64,000 bases of DNA from Raphanus sativus (taxonomy: Eukaryota > Streptophyta > Magnoliopsida > Brassicales > Brassicaceae). The notes under the pieces were generated by a model, which was given only the letters and a program-made list of their open reading frames with translations, searched no databases and had not been told where the DNA came from. Positions within the stretch are counted from its first letter, which is position 1. Each line of letters begins with the position of its first letter. The DNA lies in NCBI RefSeq assembly GCF_000801105.2, contig NC_079514.1:45946515-46010514 (forward strand), in the 5' to 3' direction. Positions 21,670-32,891 of this stretch are shown here, piece after piece. Made by a program: the position numbers and the translations under genes.

Positions 21670-22173
21670 ATGGCGGAAGAGCATCGATGTCAAACGCCGG
21701 AAGGCCACCGTCTCTGTGCTAACAACTGCGGCTTCCTCGGCAGCTCCGCAACCATGAATCTATGCTCTAATTGCTACGGCGATCTCTGTCTTAAACAACA
21801 AGGCTCCACTAAATCCACCGTTGAATCCTCTCTCTCCGATGTATCTCATCCGTCTACGGAGATCGCTTCCATCTCTACTCCGATGATCCAGCCTCTCGTT
21901 CAAAACCCATCTGCTGAATTGGAGATACCGCCGAAGAACGCGCCGGTGACGGTAACGGCGACGGAGCAGCAGCAGAAACGGCCGAACCGGTGTACCACGT
22001 GCAAGAAACGGGTCGGGTTGACCGGGTTCAAGTGCCGGTGCGGGGTGACGTTTTGCGGGGCCCACAGGTATCCGGAGGTCCATGGATGCACCTTCGATTT
22101 CAAATTGGCCGGTCGCGAAGAGATCGCGAAGGCGAACCCGCTGGTCAAAGTGGCGAAGCTTCAGAAGATTTGA
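21670..22173 (+). CDS. SAP6: Stress-associated protein with A20 and AN1 zinc fingers (SAP6-like)
   Basis: An intact 167-residue protein in one coding exon. The A20 finger near the N-terminus uses C16, C20, C32 and C35 (CANNCGFLGSSATMNLCSNC). The middle is Ser/Pro-rich and variable. The AN1 finger spans about residues 105-147 (NRCTTCKKRVGLTGFKCRCG, then TFCGAHRYPEVHGC). The C-terminus reads AKANPLVKVAKLQKI. A20/AN1 proteins bind ubiquitin, may act with E3 ligases, and are induced by cold, salt and drought. The N-terminal 40 residues match my memory of Arabidopsis SAP6 (At3g52800) better than SAP4. The gene is preceded by a TATA box and a leader intron, and its 3' flank was hit by a retroposon at 22394. 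Confidence 0.93.
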   Translation: MAEEHRCQTPEGHRLCANNCGFLGSSATMNLCSNCYGDLCLKQQGSTKSTVESSLSDVSHPSTEIASISTPMIQPLVQNPSAELEIPPKNAPVTVTATEQQQKRPNRCTTCKKRVGLTGFKCRCGVTFCGAHRYPEVHGCTFDFKLAGREEIAKANPLVKVAKLQKI

Positions 22174-22393
22174 TCAGAGCCGTTCGATGCGTTGACCTTT
22201 TCGTCTTCAAGACACGTCTGTCCCATAGATGTGTGTTATATGATTGATCTCAGCCGTTCATCATGGGTTATTTAATGTAAAAGATATGTATTTAAGATGA
22301 GACATGCGTCATGTGGGTTGTTAGGATGGAGACGCTTTCCCCTATCTTCCCAATTGATTTTCTTTGCCCCCAAAAAGAATAAGATATTCTCTT

Positions 22394-23420
22394 TTTTTTT
22401 TTGTCATCTGGTAGATTAATATTGATTTCAAATGAGAACTTACACAAAGCCGGTTGGAAATACATTCCCACCGAAACCAAGAGCCGGCAAGGACCTAAAT
22501 CTCTCCAGAGTTGAGTACAAACAAACCAACAAACTACTGCCAAAGACAGACAGAGCTCAGGAGCAGAAAACTCAACCTCGACCTCAACAACAAGCCAAGC
22601 CTACAGGGCGATAGCTCAAAACCAATTAAACCCGCTTGAAAGGAGGCCAACTGAAGCACACATTACGAACATCACCAAAACATAGAATGAATCTAGAGAA
22701 GTTAAAAACCTTAACCGTTGCTGTAACACCTTTCAATTCCAACTAAGACTCGCCATTGGACCTTGATTGGGCTCTCCACTCGCCTTATATGTAGCGCCAC
22801 ATACTTCTCACCATACCTCAGCCAAGCCTAGAAAAGCTTTCCGAAGTCTCTTTATTAAAACAGCCGGTAGCCGGAGATTAACTACTCCAAATCCACGAAA
22901 CAGATAACAACAAGGTGGCAATCTACAATCCAAGAGAGCAAAAGCTCCCTTGTCCCAACCATAAACAACGCCTTTAAATCTTTCAAACTAACAGGTGAGC
23001 TCACTGGAGGTCAAAGCTCTGTCCCTCAAGACCCACGCGCACGTTCAAAGCAAACCGGAAGCCAAGACTGAAAATAGCTTCGACGAAGACTGACTCAATC
23101 CGTAAAAGCCGACTCCACTGAGAGTCACCACAACACACCGCCGCGCCAAAGCTCCAGAAACACCATGATCTCCACTGCCGCAGAGTCCCTCTTCACGAGC
23201 GCAAACGAGAGAGAGCGAGAGGCGACACACCAGAACTACCAGCAAAACGACAGAGGAGCGGATCACCAGAGAAGCAAAGAGAAAAGACATAACAAAGGCA
23301 AAAGGGGCTTCCGGTACCGGACGCACGCTCACGCGCCGCCGGACCAGAGCCAGGTCTCAGATCTGTTTTTGAGCTTCGAAGGAGAGAGAAGAGAGAAAAC
23401 GCGTGTTGGATTTCTCTTTT
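22394..23420 (-). mobile_element. Non-coding 1.03-kb retroposon with 16-bp target duplication
   Basis: AATAAGATATTCTCTT occurs at 22378-22393 and again, perfectly, at 23421-23436. Next to the left copy is a run of T, the poly-A tail of a minus-strand insert. The minus strand ends ATCAATATTAATCTACCAG before the A run. The body is GC-richer than its surroundings and starts with a CT-rich leader. A 95-codon minus-strand frame at 23045-23332 is hydrophobic but resembles nothing I know, so I treat it as chance. It is probably a LINE-mobilised, internally deleted LINE or a SINE-like RNA. It sits about 200 bases past the SAP6 stop. Confidence 0.75.
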
Positions 23421-23436
23421 AATAAGATATTCTCTT

Positions 23437-23854
23437 GTTGGCTTTTTTCTTCTTAATAAGTAAAGCTAATAATCTTTTTTCTTTGCTAATAATTTTTTAA
23501 GAAGTCAAGGATTATATGTAGAAATTTTTGATCATATAACCATTTTTTATAAGCCAAATAATCAGAACAACGAAGTTGATAAAATAAGAAATGCGTTTCT
23601 GAAATCATTTTAATTTGAATTCATAATGGTAATCTTTTTGAAATGTATACAATTCTAACCGTTAAAACATGCATTCAAACAAAAATGTTGTTACATCTAC
23701 TTTATTAAAAGGGAAGGAGTTTTGATAAATCTACCTATGAAAATTGTTTTGGACCCTTTCTTTTTTTTTTTTTTTTTTATATAAAACTGGTTTACACTTA
23801 AACCATAAAATCGTGCTACACTGTTTATAACTGAACAATTTTTTACAAATCCTA
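23437..23854. other. AT-rich spacer with Helitron-like 5' motif
   Basis: No gene. At about 23697-23720 the sequence TCTACTTTATTAAAAGGG looks like a Helitron 5' end on the plus strand, but no matching 3' end was assigned. A long T run lies at about 23762-23779. Confidence 0.35.
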
Positions 23855-25254
23855 CTAGGGCCGGCCCGCCCTACGGGCGGGATGAAAAATAATAAAAAAT
23901 TTAAATAGTTAGAAAATATTTAATATGAATTTTTATTGTTTCAAAATATAAATATTAGTTAAATTGTGTACATGTTATTGCATTTGAAGACTAAATAAAC
24001 CAAGTTATCTGAAAAATCAGTAATAATTTTTTTAAAATCAATATTACTTGTTATTTTTTAATATATGGTTTTTTATTTTTTGTTATAAGTTTTAATAGAA
24101 AGTTGTAAAGTATTTCAAGATGCCATGGAATTTTATATTAAAGTTGTAAATAAATTCACATATTTTGTTTAACTAAATCTATTAGTTTAACTATAATCAG
24201 ACTTGTAAATAAATTCACATATGCTGTTTAATTTTATATACTTTAGTGAATTATCTTATGTTTTAACTAAATTTAGTTTTTACAGTAGATTATAGCTAAA
24301 ATTGTTCTATTTTAGTTTTGGTATATAGAGTTGATGATCTATTTGTTTTGGTTTATGTTATCTATTTTTATTTTTTTTCTTATATGTTCCATATTAGGTT
24401 ATATTATAATGTGTCTCTTACTCAGACTGTGATGTAAACTTTTTTCTCATATCAGTTGTGTATTTATGTTCAAAGTTTTTTTTTTTGAAATTTACGTTGC
24501 AACCTTTTAAAATATTATTTGTTTACTTAGATGTATAGAATAACCTAAGATATTTTATATATATCATAAAAACAAACTTATAAAATTTTCTTATATTTAT
24601 TGTTTCCTTTATGTATTGGTCTATTTTGTTTCACCAATGACATATAGTCGTTTCATTTATACTTTTAAAATTTTTCAAATAACATTAAAGTCTATTATTC
24701 TAGTCCCATGAAATAATGCCTAGATGGGATTCTACCAACTGCTAACACTTGTTTTGTTTAGTGTCTTTATATGTTTATCCAACATTAGTTAACTGACTCG
24801 AACTCTCTTCTACATATTAATCAGATGATCTCGCGTACAAAGACATAGGAACGGTTAAGGACGCATTAAAGAATAGAAATTTACACACTAGTGATGATAC
24901 TTTTTGGTTTAAGCTCTAGAACTGAATCTAGTAGCTTTGAAATGCCATCTGCAGGTGTGTTAGAATTAAAGTTTGTTTGTAAGTGTACTGAAAAATTAAT
25001 ATTTTAAAAATAATTACTAAATATGTAGTATACTATCTTATATAATTTTATAAATTTTAATTTCAGATATTGTTAGTAGGAATATTTGATATACTTTGTG
25101 TGTGTTAAATCTAGATGATAGAATACAAAATTTGTATATGTAATTAATTAAAACAACACAAAATATTGAAATGTAAAACAGAATTAGAAATTAATACATT
25201 TTAAAATGGTATATTTACATTGTGTGTGTTTATGTAATGATTTTAAGGTTTTGT

Positions 25255-25530
25255 AGTAGGTGTGGACACTTTGGGTATTTTATTAGTTCAGTTTGGTTAA
25301 TTCGGTTCTAGAAATATTTGTATATTGCTAATATGTTTAATTCAAATAATAATAAAAATACATTGGTTTCACGGTTCGATTCGGTTTAACTCGGTTCAGA
25401 ATCTTAAACTGAACTGCTGATAATAGATTTTAGTTTGTTTTAGATCTGTTTCAGTTCAGTTTAGATCGGTTTCGCTTCAGTTGATTTGGGATGAATCAAT
25501 TCGGTTCTTTTTTTGCCATCCCTAATAGTA
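25255..25530. repeat. Degenerate GGTTCGGTT-rich repeat
   Basis: The stretch is made of imperfect TTCGGTT, TTCAGTTT and GGTTTAACTCGG units, a form common in Brassicaceae MITE-like repeats. Weakly matching ends (GTGTGGACA and the complement of TGCCATCCC) may be terminal inverted repeats. It lies inside the Helitron. Confidence 0.4.
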
Positions 25531-26723
25531 TTGGTTAATGGCACGTTGATTTAGAAGTTTCTAAAGGTTTTAAATAATTAAATTTAGGATAAATTAGTGA
25601 CCATATATGGTCTTAGAAAGAAATTTTGACGGATGAACTAAATCTATTAGTTAAGTCTCCAACAAATTGCTTAAGTGGTAAAGTATTTCAAGATGCCATG
25701 GAATTTTATATTTTGTTATTTGTTTTTAGTTATAATATTTTAATTTTTTCATCATTGTATTTTTTCAAGTTTTGAGTAATATTTTCTTAAATTTTTTTTT
25801 TTTTTTGAAACTAATATTTTCTTAAAATTGAATGTAATATATTTTTTGATTAAGACAATTGTGGAGTTCTAATCGTTTTACAGTACCAGATTTTAGTAGT
25901 TTAACCAAATGTTAAGTTTTGTAGATATTGGCCACTAAATCTGGGTTTGTGTTACAATTATGAGCTCTGTTAAAGTTGTCTTTCATTCTATGGTGTACGT
26001 TTTCTGTAAGAGTTCTTTCTTTTCTTTTCTTTTTATATTTTATGTGCATTTTTATAGACAAAGTTTTGTGTGCATTTTCCGCTTTTTATTTTGTTTAAGT
26101 TATTGAAGTCTACCACACGTCTTCATTGTTTGTTCATAACATTACAAAAGTATAAAAGGACGAAGAACGAATAATATCCCAATTAAATGTTATTATCATA
26201 CGCTAAACTTCCAAACCTTAGATTACTTGTCCTCCTTTGTGATTCATCTCCTTACTGATATCTTTTGATGAAGACAACAGTGTCTGATTGGTCCTGAAAG
26301 TTCAATGCAGACACTTATCAGTCAAACCTCAAGCTCCAAATTCAATCTCCCTTCATCATATAGACCCACTGAAAAGAATGTAAAAACTTTAAAAAAATCA
26401 CATAAGGTCATAGTTTGAGCTTCTGAACGCAGAAGAAGATGCTATAGCTTAAACAAAAAACTTCAATCATCAAAAAACCTTATGGGAAGATGTTGTAAAA
26501 GTTAATGAACAAAGCCGACTGTATTAAAAAAAAAATTGATCATTACACAGAAGGTAAGATACAAAATCAGAACTTTTGATGGAAAAAAATTAAGAAATAA
26601 GACCTACAAAAGCTACGGATCCAAGCATTGTGGCGGGTCACTGATGTCCAAGTTGTCAAGATTGGTATCAAATCTTTCAACAAACGCTTTTTGAGTTTCT
26701 GATAAGTTACTCTCCCGCTCTTC

Positions 26724-26936
26724 TCATTGTTTACAATCTTGAAGGTTTCTCCTAGACTGTGAATCTCTTCTTCGGAAGGCCAAATGCTCTCGCTTAGCTC
26801 TAATCACTTCAGCAGCCTGCATATACAGAGCATCTGCACGGGTCGCGGTAACTGCTACTTCTGATTTAGCCATTCTCTCATCCTTCCCAAAGCTGAAAGA
26901 CACAGCGGGTGCTCCTGCGACAGCAGTAACATGCAT
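26724..26936 (-). pseudogene. Unidentified exon-like fragment in the Helitron
   Basis: A 70-codon minus-strand frame reads SFSFGKDERMAKSEVAVTAT and ADALYMQAAEVIRAKREH, an Ala/Glu/Arg-rich helical composition. Just past its stop, another frame continues ESNLSETQKAFVERFDTNLD (about 26640-26710). Upstream at about 27050 a TTTACAG acceptor-like site precedes GTTGGACTTGC. This looks like the last exon of a broken gene. I do not recognise the protein. It could belong to the same source gene as the RPA-like part. Confidence 0.35.
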
Positions 26937-27619
26937 CCATACCAGCTGCAGAGATAGCAGCGTGAATCTGAGTCAAGTCTCCTATTCTTCTTCTCCAGTG
27001 AGCTGTTGTTCGCTCGTCAAAACTGTTGCATAGCAAGTCCAACCTGTAAACAGATAATGATGAGAATCTTTTGTTTCACCGAAGAAACAAATAATGGTAA
27101 GTATTTTAGTATAATACATCTCTGTTACAATTAATTAAAATTTAAATAGGCACTCATTTCTAAACAACCAAAGCTTATTTTCTCTTATAGGAGAATCAGA
27201 TACACAAAAGCCTTCAGTGAAACTCAAAAGCATAATACGAAAGAGAATGAGAAATTTGAACATATTAAGTAATTACGCCAAATACTTTTACTTTATCAAG
27301 TGAGTTGGCTAAGCTGTGAGGAACCTGTCTCAAAGGTAGATTTACTCTCATTACCAGGTTACCGTTGACACATATAGATCTGTGCTGAGACGGTGTAGGA
27401 AGGTGGTGAAACGGTTTACATTCATGGTGGATGGCATGAGTGTTGACTGTAACACATGTATAAAAAAAGCCGAATCAATCAACGGGTTCAAGATTTATCA
27501 TTCAACAGAGTTTGAATACAGATCTTAATACTGAGTTTTGAAGCAAGCTTATGAGTTTCAATGCCAGAAATTGTTTTTAGATAAGCTGTTTATGAGTTTC
27601 AAGAACAGAATACCTTAAC

Positions 27620-27830
27620 ATCGACGAAGATCATGTAGACTCCCCATCAACTGACGCTCGTCAAAGATGAGTGAGACTGTGAAGGTCTGATGTTTGCAGT
27701 GTAATTTAAATTGGTCACGCTGAGATGAAATGTGTATGTCTTGCCAACAATTTCAGTAATAAACAGAGGAGCCGACTATCTTCCCGGTTCTGAACACCTC
27801 CGGCCTATAAAAGACAGTATCAAAACAAAT
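27620..27830 (-). pseudogene. RPA1-like OB-fold fragment, frameshifted
   Basis: Minus-strand translation gives PEVFRTGKIVGSS, then in another frame TEIVGKTYTFHLSVTN, then FKLHCKHQTFTVSLIFDERQ followed by LMGS. These blocks are in the order found in plant replication protein A 70-kDa-like proteins, which plant Helitrons often carry. At least two frame changes and the lack of flanking domains show it is a relic. The parent might be the RPA gene of an autonomous Helitron or a captured host copy. Confidence 0.55.
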
Positions 27831-28716
27831 TTGTTAGTCTCATCAACAACCTTCAACTCCACACGGTATCAAACAATATTCAAGCTTTTTTAATCAATAA
27901 ACAGAACCAAAATAATCTAACATTAACAAACAAAAACAAAATCAATAAACGAAATCAAAATCATCTTAAGCTTTATAAATGTACAGAACCAAAATCATCT
28001 TACATTAACAAATAAAAACAAAATCAAAAACTAAATCTAAATCATCTAAACTCAAGATTTCTAAATTAATAAACGATATCTTACATCAACGAACAAAAAC
28101 CAAATCAATAAACGTAACCAAAATCATTCCACTGTAAAAAAAAAGTTCCAAGAGTTATCAAGATTGGTAGGAATGATGTTCACGGGGTGAAGCCTCACAT
28201 ATTTATAGTTGAATCAATGCCTCCCGTAACGGTTCTGGAACCACTCAAGCCAAACGACACGAAGGCATCTAGATTCAGAGATTCGTCAAATAATCCTTCT
28301 GGATCTCTATTGTCGGCTGAACTGATCAGAGCTCAGAGAAGGCGATGAAACCTAGATGTCGATGGTCACCATTGATGAAGAAGTTGTAAGATCATTTGTG
28401 CAACCCTAATCGATACGCAAGATGTGAAGAAGAAGATAGCTCTAACCCTAAAAATAGAGCGCAGCGGTTTACGTAGATGAAGTTATCTCTTATGATATGG
28501 GCTCTAAGAAGTTAAAGACACTATCTAACTACAACTAAAGCCCAAATATATTGCGAAACATAATAAATAAAACGGTGAGTATTAGAAGCAGGACGCGTGT
28601 TGGCTTTACAGAGGGCGAGTTTGTGACGTGGCGGCTGATGTGGCGCGCCCAGGAGAGAGTAAAGTGAATTTTATATAAATAGATACCACCATCACATCAT
28701 CAACTACGAAACTATA

Positions 28717-29148
28717 TAGAAATAGACATCTAAGACACCACAGCTTATACTATACAAACATGTATGGTTGATACCATAACCTGCCATTGTTTTAGATGTA
28801 CGACGACTTGTCATTGTATTACTTATGTCTTCTCTAACACAATAAAAAAAAAACTTATAATTCAGCACCTAAATCACGAATTCATACATAAGAAAACATT
28901 GCTTTGACAATCATGCAACATTATTCATAAGTAATAGAAATAGACATCTAGGACACCACAACTTATACTATACAAACCTGTATGGTTAATACCATAACCT
29001 GCCATTGTTTTAGATGTTCTAGACTTGCCATTGTATTACTTATGTCTTCTCTTCCTGAAACAAAAAAAAGACTTATAATTCAGCACCTAAATCACGAATT
29101 CATACATAAAAAAATATTGCTTAGACAATCATGCAACATTATTCATCA
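28717..29148. repeat. Two-copy tandem duplication, unit about 217 bases
   Basis: ATAGAAATAGACATCTA opens both copies (28717 and 28934). Both contain CCATAACCTGCCATTGTTTT and end with CATGCAACATTATTCAT. They differ by roughly 10% including small indels, so the duplication is not recent. Confidence 0.85.
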
Positions 29149-29181
29149 TCACATATTTTGTTATACCATATATACATTTAA

Positions 29182-30037
29182 CTAGGTGATTTCCTGCACC
29201 ATGTGCAGTAAAAAAATTAAAATATTTTTAACAGATAAATATAAATTATATTTAATTATTTTATTATTATTGTAAATTTTCTTTTTCTTATCAATATTTT
29301 AATATAAATTTGATTTAACTAAACATTAAAATTAAGATAAAAACAATTTTTTATTTTAAATTATATTTAAGAATGTACATGTATATATTTAAAATTATAA
29401 TCTTAGTTAAAATTTTCTATCTATTTATTTTAATTAAATATATTAAATAAATATGTAAAAATTGAATAATTGTCAAAATTAAAATTAAATAAAATTAAAT
29501 ATTTATAAAATTTGTAGATATATATAAGAAACTAATGATTTTACGATTTAATTTGATTTTAGAATTTATTTTTTTATAATTTTCTAAAAATGTATACATT
29601 TTTAAAAAATTTATAATTTAAATGATATTTCAAAATTTGAAATGCCATAGTTGAATATATTTATTTTAATGATGATTTATGAGTTTAGCATATTCAAAAA
29701 AATCCAAAAATATAAATCGACAATAAATGTAATATATGAGTTATTACCATATTTTAAAAAGTTTACAAAAAATACAAATTAACATTAAATATAATTGTCC
29801 ATGTGATATTAATCTATAAAACATGTCATCAATTTTAGTAGCCATGTCATATTATTTTTGTGAAAATGATTGTAGAGTGGACATGTGGCAAAATCACTTC
29901 TCAAATATAGTTTAGGGACTTAATACACATTACAACATTGTTACATTGTTACAATATATTTGTTATCGAGATTTTGGTTATAATAAGCTCTCTTACTATG
30001 CAATTTTTTAAAATTTGAAAATTAAATTCTTAACAAA
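29182..30037 (-). mobile_element. Helitron 3' portion, minus strand
   Basis: On the minus strand the end reads CTGCACATGGTGCAG, a 6-bp hairpin, then GAAATCACCTAG, with T following. The block around 29830-30000 has AAGTCCCTAAACTATA and TTTTGCCACATGTCCACTCT (minus strand), which I associate with Arabidopsis ATREP-type Helitrons. The LINE at 30055 interrupts it, so the 5' end, beyond 31067, is not resolved. Confidence 0.6.
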
Positions 30038-30054
30038 ATGAAGTGTTTCTTCTT

Positions 30055-31050
30055 TTTTTTTTTTAACTCAGTAAGTTGCAATATATAAGTCAAAAGACCA
30101 AGGTTCGAACATGAAAATAGAGCCCCCAACGGCAACACAAAAACAATCAAACACAAAAACAGCTCAGCAACCTAAGATCGCATCAGCCATTACCACCATC
30201 AGTCAATAGAAAGACTCAGAACAGAGCACACCAATGACGCTTCTTCCAAACAAATCTCGTCCAAGTACCAGCCTCATGATCTTAAACCTTCCTCTACAAG
30301 TAAACTTCTCAACCAACAAGGATCCCCCTGCGCTACATAAGACTGCAGTCTTTTTTCCTTTGTTACACTACGGGCTATCAAAAAAGCCGGCTTATTAGCA
30401 CCTCTACGAACTGAACTCACCTCCCATTCAGCAATATGGCTCATCACCTCTCTTATCTCAGCTCCATGAGCTCGAAAAGCCGGGCATTCCCTTGGTCTAT
30501 TCACTGCCATAGTTAAATCTGAATCTTCCACTTCAAAAGTAACATTTCAATCTTATGAGCATACATACTCTCCGCTGCCCGAATCAGACTCAAACGCCTC
30601 GCTTCCAAGAGCGACGAGACCCCACTAAAAGCTCTCCTGCTATGAAGCAGCGTAACACCTCCACTACTTCTAACAATCCAGCTAGCACCGGCCATCTGCG
30701 TCTTCTTGATCCAAGACAAACCAATGTTACATTTTACTCGTCCAATACCCGGAGCCCTCCACACCACATCTTTACGAGCCTTATTTGCCTTCTCACTCAT
30801 CTCTTTCTTTGAGATTTCTTGAGCCTCAAACCATCTTTTCGCTTCCTCTCTGCATTTTAAAACTTCTCTTCTGCCTCATAATCCTTTCTTTCAAACGTGA
30901 ATGCATTTTTGTTCTTCCGTAACATCCACAAAATCCAAGGAAATACCCTACCAACCTCCTTCGGTACTCGCTTGTCTTGTCCCAAAGCCATAAGATAACT
31001 AAAGTTCTCATGTAAAGAACGATTTTCAAAGCTCCTTTGAGGGAAAGGCA
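30055..31050 (-). mobile_element. 5'-truncated LINE, ORF2 C-terminus
   Basis: The minus strand encodes, with frameshifts, FPQRSFENRSLHENFSYL and GRVFPWILWMLRKNKNAFTF (zinc-knuckle region after RT), then WRAPGIGRVKCNIGLSWIKK, AFSGVSSLLEARRLSLIRA and EDSDLTMAVN of the RNase H domain typical of plant L1 LINEs. It ends in a 200-base 3'UTR and poly-A (T run from 30055). A 17-bp duplication flanks it: ATGAAGTGTTTCTTCTT at 30038-30054 and ATGAAGTGCCTCTTCTT at 31051-31067, two mismatches. It landed in a Helitron. Confidence 0.85.
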
Positions 31051-31539
31051 ATGAAGTGCCTCTTCTTCTACACGTTTTAAAATTTAATATCTACGATTTA
31101 ATATAAAATCTTTTATCATAGAAAACTAAAAACTTCATCTACGAGTTTAGAATCTACAATTTTGAGATTTAACCAAACTTCCCTGTCCTACGTTAACAGA
31201 ATGCCTAGATCTACGATCTATACGATTTAAAATTAAATTCTCTACATAAAATCTTATATCTTAGAATACTTGAAGATCAAGTTTAGTATTAACTACATTC
31301 CTTAATCAATCTTAGTTAACTAGATTAACATTAACTCTACTGAGTCGATATAAATAATTATTAATTATATATTCCAATTAGATTCCTTATTCATCCAACT
31401 AGAAAATCAAAGATTCTCAATATTTAACCCTAAATATGCGTTTTTTACATCCAGTGTGACCCCTCCTAATATAAATACAGCTCGTGGTTAACACCTAAGG
31501 CACATCCCCTCAAGAAATATCCAATAGGTCTTTTCACTT

Positions 31540-31722
31540 ATGGGTTCCATAATCAAAAGAAGCAATTTGAGCGATCTAAGGCCTTTCAAATCTGTATGGA
31601 GAGTTGAGGTCAAAATTATTCATAAGTCTGGTGCTTCTATTGAGATTGTTTTATCAGACGAAAAATGCCATCAGAGAAATTTTTTTAAGAGTTCCGATAT
31701 GTTGAAACAAGACAAGATCTGA
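31540..31722 (+). pseudogene. RPA1-like first exon fragment
   Basis: An ATG-started 60-codon frame reads MGSIIKRSNLSDLRPFKSVW, then RVEVKIIHKSGASIEIVLSD, then EKCHQRNFFK before a stop. The DLRPFK..WRVEVK and EIVLSDE blocks are the start of the N-terminal OB fold (DUF223) of plant RPA70-like proteins. The 5' flank has TATAAATACAGC. No later exons were found, so it is a fragment, possibly carried by a Helitron. The surroundings up to 33190 are AT-rich and non-coding. Confidence 0.5.
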
Positions 31723-32301
31723 TCTCTCTGTTGTCGGCATAATTTTATTAAAAGTTGGGTTTTGGACCTCTAAAATAACAAATCTAATTACAAACCCATT
31801 TAAGTATAAAAGAATAATAAACCCAACTTGAATTGATAACCCATTTTCGATTCTTTTTTTTTCTTAAAAGCCCCAATGATAAAGTATAGATTATATATGT
31901 ACATTTAAATATAACATTATTAAAATGTTATACCTGCAGAATATAAATAAAAAATTTCTCTCAAACTGAGTTTTTAAAAGTTTATAATTTTGATATTATT
32001 AATAAATTTTATATATTAATACATACAAAAAAAATTTTCTTCAACAAGTCAAATATATAATCAAATTTTAAAATATCAAAAAAATTCTTATGCAAGTAAA
32101 ATATATAATGATATATCAACTATTCTAAAACAAAACAAAAAATTTATATTATTTACCATTGATTAATAACTGACATTTTAATTTAAATCTATTTTTACCA
32201 TATTCGATTTATTATATCATACCCTCACTATATAATAGTAACTAAAACTCAATGAAACCATTGTACCAAACTGATATACTAATAATAGGATAGCCTTTAG
32301 G

Positions 32302-32304
<3 letters not shown>

Positions 32305-32344
<40 letters not shown>
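32305..32344. repeat. (TA)n microsatellite
   Basis: About 20 uninterrupted TA units. Confidence 0.95.
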
Positions 32345-32347
<3 letters not shown>

Positions 32348-32462
32348 TCATAAAATTGTTGGTTTTACGATTGAACAAAAAAATACCCGTGCTTAGAAAA
32401 TACCCCTAAGTTTTTGTAGTTATTTATATTCCTATGCTACTGAAAATTAAATTAAATTTCCT

Positions 32463-32576
32463 ATTTTAATGTTTGTCTTTTTCAGTTGAGTTAATGTGTT
32501 GTCCTAATATAAATTAAATTACATATTTTAATGTTTTTCTTTTTCAGTTGAGTCAATGTGTTGTCCTAATATAAAA
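32463..32576. repeat. 62-bp direct duplication
   Basis: ATTTTAATGTTT and CTTTTTCAGTTGAGT appear twice with a 62-base period (32463 and 32525), with few differences. Confidence 0.8.
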
Positions 32577-32849
32577 TTTAACTTTTCTTCTCTATTCAAT
32601 CAATTTTGAAATTATTTATAGTTTTACTAATGATGTATTTTCAGTTTAATAAATACATTTCCTAATTCTAAATTTACCACATTCAAAATAATAAAAATCG
32701 CATATGGTATAGTAGGAAAATTATTGTGTCATCACTTAATTGTGATCCTGCAACTACATGCTATAAATATTATATATTATTTGCAACTATGTACTAATAT
32801 AACATTTCGCTTTTGACCTGTATACCAATATAACAACTGTGTACTAATC

Positions 32850-32851
<2 letters not shown>

Positions 32852-32891
<40 letters not shown>
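32852..32891. repeat. (AT)n microsatellite
   Basis: About 20 AT units. A minus-strand open frame across it is an artefact of the repeat. Confidence 0.95.

Larger units (their letters stand above)
23855..28684 (-). mobile_element. Probable 4.8-kb Helitron carrying RPA-like and unknown exon remnants
   Basis: On the minus strand it would start at 28684 with TCTATTTATATAAAATTC and end at 23855 with the hairpin CCCGCCCGTAGGGCGGG followed by CCGGCCCTAG. The flanking bases are A before and T after, the usual Helitron target. Inside are a decayed RPA-like OB-fold segment (27620-27830), an unidentified exon-like frame (26724-26936) and 2.6 kb of AT-rich DNA. No Rep or helicase motif was seen, so it is non-autonomous. 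It is possible that the two ends belong to different copies. Confidence 0.5.

Noticed and set aside
21760..22148. Minus-strand open frames over SAP6
   Set aside because: They are shadows of the SAP6 coding sequence; the plus-strand A20/AN1 protein explains the region.
23045..23332. Hydrophobic 95-codon minus-strand ORF as a membrane protein gene
   Set aside because: It lies inside a poly-A retroposon, has no recognisable family and reflects GC-rich non-coding sequence.
28700..29150. CRISPR-like or satellite array
   Set aside because: Only two long units, no spacers; a simple tandem duplication in a plant genome.
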